NCBI GenBank assembly: GCA_900095095.1
Contig: FMBT01000444.1
Coordinates: 1 to 64,000, forward strand
DNA length: 64,000 bases
DNA from: Fragilariopsis cylindrus CCMP1102
Taxonomy: Eukaryota > Bacillariophyta > Bacillariophyceae > Bacillariales > Bacillariaceae
Reading direction: 5' to 3'
Shown: positions 56,291-64,000 of the stretch, one piece after another
Numbering within the stretch: the stretch's first letter is position 1
How the letters are laid out: each line of letters begins with the position of its first letter
Position numbers and translations under genes: made by a program
The notes under the pieces: model-generated
The model's database searches: none
What the model was told of the DNA's origin: nothing
The model's input: only the letters and a program-made list of their open reading frames with translations

Positions 56291-59200
56291 CTACTGGGTA
56301 GTTACCGTCCCCGCTGGACTTCCTGGAGGTGCTTGACGCTTTTTGCTTGACGATCCGCCTTCGCTCTTCGCCTTACGTTTTTTCTTCATCGCCTTTTCTT
56401 CCTCTTCCTGCTTTTTCTTGTCGAATTGGGTAAGATCCAACGTGAGCGTGCGACTGGAATTGGTCCCAACGTCTTTACAAATACCGACCAAAGACTGACT
56501 ACGCTCGTAAAACATATCCTTTAGACTGATGACAATGCACTGAAAGTCAACTTGGCTACGTTGCTGGATATAATTGCACACCTTACGTAAGTTGACTGGT
56601 GAATAAAAAATTGGAAGAAGAGAGAAATAAATAAGAAAGGAGGATTTTTAGTGTGTACTAAAAGTGTTAAAAAGGTCGTGGTTATCATAGGTACCATCGC
56701 CCTCTAATATAAAAATGATTCAAGAGTAAAAAATCGATATTGAAAGAACAAAAAAGAAACTCACTGTTGTCCAAAGCAGCGTCAACTTCGTCCATGACAA
56801 AGAAAGGAGCCGGATGATACGAATGAATGGCAAACAAAAGAGCAAGTGAAGCCACGGTCTTCTCGCCACCCGAAAGCTGATACATATCTCTAAAACGTTT
56901 CATTGGAGGCATAGCATTGAATTTCATCCCTCCCTTAAAGGGCTCCTCAGTGTCATCCAATGTAAGATAGGCATTGCCACCTAAAGGACTACACACACAC
57001 ACACACACACACACAGAAATTGTGGACATAAATAGTTACGGGTGAGTGAACACGCTATATCAAGAACTAAGATCAATCTCTTTGTATCCCGAAAACATTA
57101 CTTAGAGATATTTATTATATTGCACTTACTGTTTAGAAGACTTCGTCATATCGGTGTAAATGGTCTTGAGAGCAGTATCGATATGATTGAATGCATCGAG
57201 GAATTTCTTAGTGCGCCGTTTCTTGATTTTCAGAAATTCGGTAGCGGCTTTGCGTGACTTCTCCTTAGCCTGCTGATAATCTGCATCAGTTCCCTTGAGT
57301 TTTTCCGTAATGGTAGAAAATGCTTCATGGGCCTTCACAAAGAAGAAGAATTTTTGAAAAATTTGGTTAAAAAATGACAGTTAGGAACTACAAAGTCAAC
57401 TCTAATGACGACAAACAATATCCTTCAATAACAATGAAATAGAAACTTCGCGCTAACAGACAAACTTACCTTCATGTTTGGTGCAATACCTTCAATCTCC
57501 GCATCATATTTGCTACGTTTTTCTTCGAAGTCTTTCTTCACTTGAGAAGTCTCACGGTCAGTAAGAATTTGTTTCAAATCAGAACGTAACTTAGTAAAGT
57601 CAACTTTTTCTGCCTCGTTTTTATCGGCAACCACCTTCGAATCGTCATCTTGGGAGTACTGGGTGGGATTTGCCTCTACGGAAGGCTGGGTGGAAATTGG
57701 ATCTGAAGTTCGATCAGTTTGCTGTGTATCGGAAAGATCCTCGTCCTGTTCGTCTTCTTCATCCGCCTCCCCAATCTGACGACCAGATCTAGTTTTTCTT
57801 CCAGCTTTTCCGGAAGATCCGTCTGCGCCAGCCAAAGGCAAAACAATTTCCTCAAGGCGAGCACGTTGCAAAATTTCTGAAAGCCGACCTCGAAGCTGTT
57901 CTAATGCAGATTCTTCGGAGGAAACTGATTTTCGCACTTTGTTTCTTTCATTCTGGGCTTCCTTGAATTCATTCTGTAACTCCTTGGCGTGTTCTTCTGT
58001 ACGGCGTTCTTCCTCCTGTGCTGCTACGACGGTTTCTTCCGCTTCTTCTAGATTCTCTTTCGCCGACAGACCCTCTTTCTTCAGCTCTCCTTGGCGCCCC
58101 TTGGCGTCCTTCAGCTTTTTCTGGTGGGTCTTGAGCCGTTTTTCGACGGTCGCGATGGGTTTTTTCAAATCACGATTAGATTCATAGTTTTTTTGCTCTT
58201 CTAGTTGGGTAATGTGTTCAACCAAAGCTCGTTTATTTTTGTTGAACTCGTCACGAGACTCACGAGTTGCCTGTTCGTACGCTTGAATATCAGTCATTCC
58301 CGTGGCAGTCAGAAAAGGACCAAGATGTTCATCTTCAGCGGCCTTGACGTCGGCAATGGCTTTCTCCTTATTCGAATTGAGCTCCTTGATTTCCTCCTCG
58401 AACTTAGCCAACTTCTTTTCGAGTTGCGGAATCTTACGTGCTATCGATTTAAGCAGAGTACTTTTTTCTGCTAAGGCCTTGCGGGTAAACTCCATATCAC
58501 TCTTGGAGTATTCAGCGCGATTATTGAGCGAGTCGTAATTATTTCTCAGTTCTTCCATCCGTGATGATCGACCAATGGATTGACGTCCCGTTGACTGACT
58601 TCGATCCAAGTCATTTCGTTCCGCATCCAACTTATCTTTCTTTACGCGAAACTCTTCCATGACCTGATCGTCCCAATGTCCAGCTCTGTTGGAAGCATCA
58701 TTGAAAGAAGCAGTTCCGCCGGTCATAGTTCCCGCCTTGGAAATAACAGCACCACCCAAGGTGACGGCTTTGATGGAAGACGTTTCGTTTCTATCGGCGC
58801 CTCCTTGACGATTATTATTGCTTCCGAAACAAAGTTGTCTGGCGACATCAAGAGTGTCGCATACGACTGTATTGTTTACGGCATAGAGGACTGCCTTGCG
58901 GATATTGGGATCGCAAGAAATAACGTCAGCAGCTAATCGAAAACGTCCATCGTGTGCCAATTTGGCACGGACTCTTTCCGTCGATTCCCTGGACGGTACC
59001 TGAATACTATCAAGCGGCAAAAAATTTGCGCTTCCAATCCGATTTTCGCGGAGGTATCTAATACATTCAATTGCCGTGGCCCTAGTGTCCACAACTGCTC
59101 AACAACAAATGTACATATTATAAGTGGAAAAAGAGTGAGACCAAAGTTACGAATAAAAGTAGATGAAATTACTATTATAGCGAGCAAGAACAACGCCCGA

Positions 59201-61117
59201 GGACCAACAGCCACGAGCACAAAAATCAGGAGATCCAACATAAGTGCGATAACAATAACAATACAGGATAACAATTTAAGATGAACATACCAATACCATC
59301 CATATCTTTACCAGCAGCCACGGTAACGGCAAGATTGAATCTACGCTGAGTAGGACGGCATAAGTCAACAAGTCTCCCAAGACTCCCCCTTTAAAGTGCA
59401 ACTGTAAGGATTTGATTGCATCCTTTAAACGTTCCTCATCACGATTCTTACGACGGTCATCTCGTGCATCTCTCAACTTCGCATTGATATTTTCCAATTC
59501 CTGATCAATTTCTGTTCGGCGTGCTTCAGCACGTTCGATGTCTTGAGTTGCGCTACGTAATTCATCTTCTGCAGATTTCCGATCAGATTCGGTCTTCGAA
59601 ATACTGTTGGCAATTTTTTCACGACGTTCAGTAATTTCAATTCGTGTCTTTTCAAGTTCATTCTTTTGGGTGGACGTTTCTGTTAGTTGTCGCTGTGCAT
59701 CGGCGGCACTAGCTCGAGCAGATTCCATCTGTCGAGTAATCTTCTTTAATTTGTCACGAGGACCAACACTAGCGAGAGTTGCCGCCTCTCGAACACGTTC
59801 GTATTCTTCTTCCTGGTCTTGAGTAAGAGTCGGTTGATCATCTGGTAATGCATCCTGTTTGGTCGTCTCGTATTCATTTTGTAGTTCTTCCAATTCTGAC
59901 TTTGCTTGTTTGGTATCGGTATCCAGATTCTTGAGTGTTTCATCGTGTGTTGATGCCTTTTCCTTGTGTTTTGAAATTTGAGTTTTATCATTGGCAATCT
60001 GTTTTTGAAATGTTTTAATTTCCTCCTCGACACGGATCAAGGATGGTTCTAAATGATCAGCCGTAGCAGCTAATTCGACACGTTTTTTATCCGCAGCCTG
60101 ATGGTCCCGTCGTGCCTTCGAGGCTTCCTTTTTTGCCTTCTTGAGTGAGGACGTATGGGATTGTTCTGATTCTTCCTTTTCTTCTAATTCAGTTTTAAGT
60201 TCGGTCAAATGTTGTTCCCTTTCTTGACGGTCGATCTCCATATGGTAAATCTGCCAAAGATAATAATCGGTGAGCAGGATCTGCTTATTGGCAAGCAATT
60301 CGTCGAATCGGATCGCTTCATCACGTTGTTCCTTTAGTAGTCGTCGTTCTCCCTTCATCCCCTTTTGTTTGTTGTAACAAAATAATGACGCAGCTTCAGC
60401 TTCTTCCTTGGCCGTGAGTGCCTCATCGTACGGTTGTTTCAATTCAGCACTTTGAGAAATATTTTCCAACAATTCAACGAATTCTGCTGGAGATTTCCGT
60501 GCCAATGATTCTACATCACCTTGAAAGACTAGAAAGTTTCGTGCCTTGACCAGAACCCCGATACTGGCAAGTCGATCTTCATATTGCTTGTAGGTAACAA
60601 CCTTGTTATTGATTCGATAATCACCGTTACCATTAGGATGAATCGTACGTTGAAACTTAGTTGTTACTTTCGTCGATGATGATTTATTATTTTTTTGGAG
60701 AGGCTTGGTGGTGCCTACTGCTCGACGAGTACGCTTTTTAGCGGGAGGTGAAGATAAGACACTTTCGTCATCGTCATCGTCGTCGTCATCTTCGTCGGTG
60801 GACTTTGCTTCATCTTCATCCTCATGACTACCATCATCATTATTATCTTCGTCGTCTTCAAAGTAAATAGCTGCACTTGCGGTCAATTTGTTACGAGAAT
60901 TCTTTTGCATTCCTGGTGGTCGAAAGATTAAATCTTTCATTTGAGTTGAACGTAAATCACGCGATTGTACTCCAAGGACGAAACTAAGTGCGTCCATGCA
61001 ATTACTTTTCCCTGATCCATTGGGACCAATAATACTTGTGAACGATTGGAAGGGACCAATCTTTTGTAGTCCACCATAGGATTTGAAATTTTCGAGTTCG
61101 AGGTAGGTGACCGGCAT
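56291..61117 (-). CDS. SMC1: Cohesin subunit SMC1
   Basis: Five exons: 61117-59291, 59094-57470, 57332-57130, 56988-56765 and 56595-56291, with GT-AG introns; about 1,394 residues. The ring ATPase that, with SMC3 and the kleisin, holds sister chromatids together. Start ATG 61117 ([16 protein letters not shown]). Walker [10 protein letters not shown] is at about residues 33-41, then long coiled coils, with the hinge near the exon 1/2 junction. The C-terminal head holds [19 protein letters not shown] and [13 protein letters not shown] (signature and Walker B). An acidic insert of about 70 residues with an AKKRTRR basic patch interrupts the N-terminal head near residue 100-165, longer than in human SMC1A (1,233). 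In exon 1 at about 59375 the frame changes with the sign of one missing G (GGVLG to [13 protein letters not shown]). The C-terminus is Lys-rich. Confidence 0.95.
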
Positions 61118-62484
61118 TTTTAATTTTCTTTTTGGAAAAAAACTGTACAATTGACAGATGAGATGTAGATAATGGAATGAACAGAGTCGAGTCAATCAAG
61201 TCTCCACTATAGTAACGTTAACCTAGATACTTGTATGATCAATGTCACCAGATCAAATTTAAGTACTTATTAGTTCTTGTATTATGATACTATAGAATGA
61301 TAACCTTGATCAATGATAATGGTAAACGGCAAACGGTCTTGAAAGTGCTATTCGGCTGTTGACGCTGATTGTGTAGCTACGGTGCCGTACAATAGAAGAA
61401 TCTTGAAGTATTTTTTATTTCTTCCAATAATACTTAGTACTGTCAGGCCGCTAATAACTTTCGAACTCTGAAGAGAGATTGATGGCTTGTTTGCGCGCGC
61501 CAACCCTTCGCGCCGTAAAATGATAGAAAACGTATGAATAGAGATTTGAACTTAGTACTACGGGTAGAATTATTACCATTGTTGTTGTACCGGTAGTACA
61601 ATAATTGTAGTAGTAGATAGATACATCACAATCAGTTCCAACAGCAAAGAGATAGCATTGACTTTGACTACTGCCAGGAAGCTTAATGTCAGTCACTTGG
61701 TGGTTTGAGTTACTATACCATGATAGTAGTAGTAATAATAATAATAATAATAAGTAGACATCTACTTAACTTGTTACAACACATACATGTTTTGTGGACA
61801 GAAAACACAAACAATATTGCATTGCTGTTGTGTCCAGATCCGATTATCAATACCCAGCATCATTATTACCAACCAAGAATGGAGATTTTTCTCCAGTTTG
61901 TAGAAGAACAAGAACTTGTATATATTATCATCATCAGCAGTGCAATTCCATTACCAGAGCCTTTGTAATGAAGCAGAGGAATAATACACACGACACTGAA
62001 CAATTTTAGTGATAAATATGAAAGGATGATGATATCAATTAATTGAGACCATCAACTGTATTGCAAACCTAAAACTGCAATAGCTATACTCATTTCACTT
62101 GTAGTAATAGATAAACACGAATTGCAGTAGTAGGCCCTTGATGAATAATAATATGAGCATCTTATAGAAGAACAACAATTGATATTGAATCAGTTGCCCT
62201 TGGCTATAAGTTTGATATTGACATCAACATTACTACCAATATATAGAAGACATAATCATCATCAGTATATTGACATGATAGTTTACAAGATGAGGAGTAC
62301 AAAATGGTGGTGTCAATAATAACCTGTGGTTGAACTAAGAAACATCAAAAGTTTGAGGATTGATAATCAAAAGTCTTTGATAGAAACAATTGTTGAAGGT
62401 TTGTCTTATATGATTAGCTCATTCATGGTATTGTCTCATTTTTGTGTACTTTTGTTAACATTACAACGGTGTGTGTTGTATATG

Positions 62485-62519
<35 letters not shown>

Positions 62520-62537
62520 ATGTGTAAACCTCCTATT
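61118..62537. other. Intergenic
   Basis: About 1.4 kb of AT-rich DNA holding the SMC1 promoter and the 3' flank of the CIA30-like gene, a (TAA)n-type run near 61735-61753 and a TA/TG microsatellite just before the right end. Short frames lack domains. Confidence 0.5.
62479..62525. repeat. Compound TA/TG microsatellite
   Basis: TA repeats followed by TG repeats, just beyond the stop codon of the CIA30-like gene. A similar compound run lies in that gene's first intron. Confidence 0.9.
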
Positions 62538-63786
62538 CTAATTCTTAAATAATCGAATGGAGGATAGTGCCAAGGTCACATCCATCTTTCTCCCGTATGC
62601 AACCAAACCAATACGACGAAGATTGGATTGATCTACTATATTTCCTTCAGTACCCGGACCAAACCCATTAAATATAGTCCAAGGAAGTTTCACAGTCGTC
62701 CATTTGTCACTGGGTAGTTCAAATGTGGCACGATAGGATGAAGATTTTTTGTGTAGGCAGTTTGAATCTTTTAAGCTGACAGCAATAAATAATGGATTGA
62801 TTCAATTGAACAAGTAAATGGATAAGATATATGGTACAAGTATAGACATCAACAAGACATATAATCGAAGACAGGATAAATAACTCAACATATTACTTAC
62901 TGTACATTAAATTTTTCTTTATCAGCATCACCTGTATAGAACACATCAAATTCTAAACCTTTATACTGAGAGGCATCTACAGTGTTCGAAACGGAATGAT
63001 CTAATGCTAAATCCGTTACCATCTGAACAAAGCCAATATTATTTTTTGGTCGTACATTCGCAGTTAAAACGTTAGAAATCCTACCATTGAAATCTTCTCG
63101 AACAAGAGTACCCGAAGATACTCCACCCATTACTGGAACGATAGACATGAATTAAGTAGATGAATGAGAACGGAAGATTCAATATAATATATATATCAAG
63201 CACGATGCACAATATAATGCACAATATATATATATATATATGTGTGTGTATGTGTGTGTGTAGGACTTATGTACTCACAACTGTCAGTTACTCCAGCCCA
63301 ACGCGTACCAGATGAAGTAATTGGAAAAGCTTCCGATAAATCATCAATCGTACCAGACTCTACACATGATGTGTATGCTTGTGCAGCTTTTCTAATTGCA
63401 ATATCATGTTCACATTTTCCATCTAACGATGATGATGTTTTTTCTCCACCTGATCCTTCATCTACACCAATAGCATGAGTGAAATCTACTTTCGTACCAA
63501 CCTTTCCAATCTTTTTTAAGAATGCCATAGCATTGTTATCACCTTTCTTATTTGTCGTTGTCGTAGTTGTTGAAGAAGAAGAAGAATTTACTTCGTCGTT
63601 GGCAGCTCTAGCTTCGGTGGATGATGAAATAATTCTCGATGATGCTGAAGTCCTCGCCGTTGGTATCACGAATGCAACAACACCGAGATGATTATTTGAT
63701 AGTATCAATATTGATTGCATCAAGCATAGAAGTATAACAGTAATCATTCTACTACTAGATGTAGGCTTCTTAAAAAGTATCGTCAT
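62538..63786 (-). CDS. CIA30 family protein with plastid-type bipartite presequence
   Basis: Three exons: 63786-63279, 63132-62901 and 62775-62538, with GT-AG introns of 146 and 125 bp; 325 residues. The C-terminal part is a CIA30 (NDUFAF1-type, galactose-binding-like) domain: DSLMGGVSSG near residue 170, VREDFNGRISNVLTANVRPKNNIGFVQMVTDLAL, ..YKGLEFDVFYTGDADKEKFNV, and LPWTIFNGFGPGTEGNIVDQSNLRRIGLVAYGRKMD...SIRLF. The N-terminus has a signal peptide (about residues 14-40), then VVAFVIPTARTSASS, similar to the ASAF-type plastid-targeting junction of diatoms. NDUFAF1 assembles mitochondrial complex I, but a plastid-targeted CIA30 relative is the more likely reading here. About 20% of the N-terminal half is Ser/Thr linker. 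No frame problem is seen; the start is at ATG 63786. Confidence 0.88.
63223..63262. repeat. Compound TA/TG microsatellite in CIA30-like intron 1
   Basis: TA repeats followed by TG repeats within the first intron, close to the 5' splice site of the minus-strand gene. Confidence 0.85.
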
Positions 63787-64000
63787 ACTGCTGTTATTTC
63801 CTCGTCGGATCCGTTTTTTTTGTCAAACGGCAGTAGCAATGTTGTCGTTCGTTTTTATTCTCTTGTCGATCTAGAATAGATAGTACCGTACAATGTATAT
63901 ACCGTAGCTATCGTCGCATTCGAATCTTTTACTGTGTATCTTTGTATAAGTCCGCCTTCACATTCAAATAAGAAGAGTGAGTCCTGGTAATGTGTACGGT
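63787..64000. other. Right edge, promoter side of CIA30-like gene
   Basis: 214 bp upstream of the CIA30-like ATG. AT-rich, no gene seen; it ends at the window edge. Confidence 0.4.

Noticed and set aside
57939-58538. Ser/Phe-rich plus-strand frames within SMC1
   Set aside because: Antisense of coiled-coil codons; the SMC1 exon is strongly conserved.

Overview
This is a compact, AT-rich, intron-poor eukaryotic nuclear segment. It most likely comes from a diatom, and a pennate one is my best guess. Four things support this: short GT-AG introns of roughly 60-220 bp; an ochrophyte-style presequence on the CIA30-like protein; a myosin carrying ankyrin repeats and a FYVE-type zinc finger; and a nearly fresh Copia element resembling diatom CoDi elements. 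The species cannot be named from the sequence alone.

Layout. 1-8.6 kb: a J-domain protein with Arg/Ser-rich repeats (-), an Asn-rich unknown (-) and a polytopic family 2 glycosyltransferase (-). 10.0-17.8 kb: a Copia LTR retrotransposon (+) with LTRs about 99% identical and an internal region that is broken in several places. 18.2-25.8 kb: a small Gly-rich membrane protein (+), a weak Ser/Arg-rich ORF (-), a CLPTM1-family membrane protein (-) and a phytanoyl-CoA dioxygenase-like protein (+). 26.4-38.1 kb: a large Sec7 ARF-GEF of GBF1/GNOM type (-), 26S proteasome subunit RPN1 (+) and an ammonium transporter (-). 39.0-50.1 kb: the myosin-ankyrin-FYVE protein (-), a CDP-alcohol phosphotransferase (+), a membrane-anchored JmjC/cupin-8 protein (+) and a coiled-coil unknown (-). 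50.4-63.8 kb: a homocysteine S-methyltransferase (+), the U3 snoRNP protein MPP10 (-), a class II eIF4E (4EHP type, +), cohesin SMC1 (-) and a CIA30-family protein (-).

The genes are unrelated housekeeping functions (membrane traffic, proteolysis, nitrogen uptake, lipid synthesis, rRNA processing, translation, cohesion) and do not form one pathway. Many neighbours are head-to-head with 0.35-0.7 kb between starts (Sec7/RPN1, myosin/phosphotransferase, coiled-coil/methyltransferase, MPP10/eIF4E). Tail-to-tail pairs lie 0.1-0.4 kb apart.

The most striking whole-window signal is technical. Six conserved or otherwise good host genes (J-domain, Sec7, RPN1, ammonium transporter, MPP10, SMC1) are interrupted by about eleven apparent frame changes. 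All have the sign of one missing base, and those I could localise lie in runs of three to four identical bases. This looks like homopolymer compression in the assembly rather than gene decay. I found no convincing tRNA, rRNA, CRISPR array or new defence-like system. The most interesting biology is the myosin-ankyrin-FYVE fusion, the variant glycosyltransferase and the young Copia element with a palindromic LTR motif.
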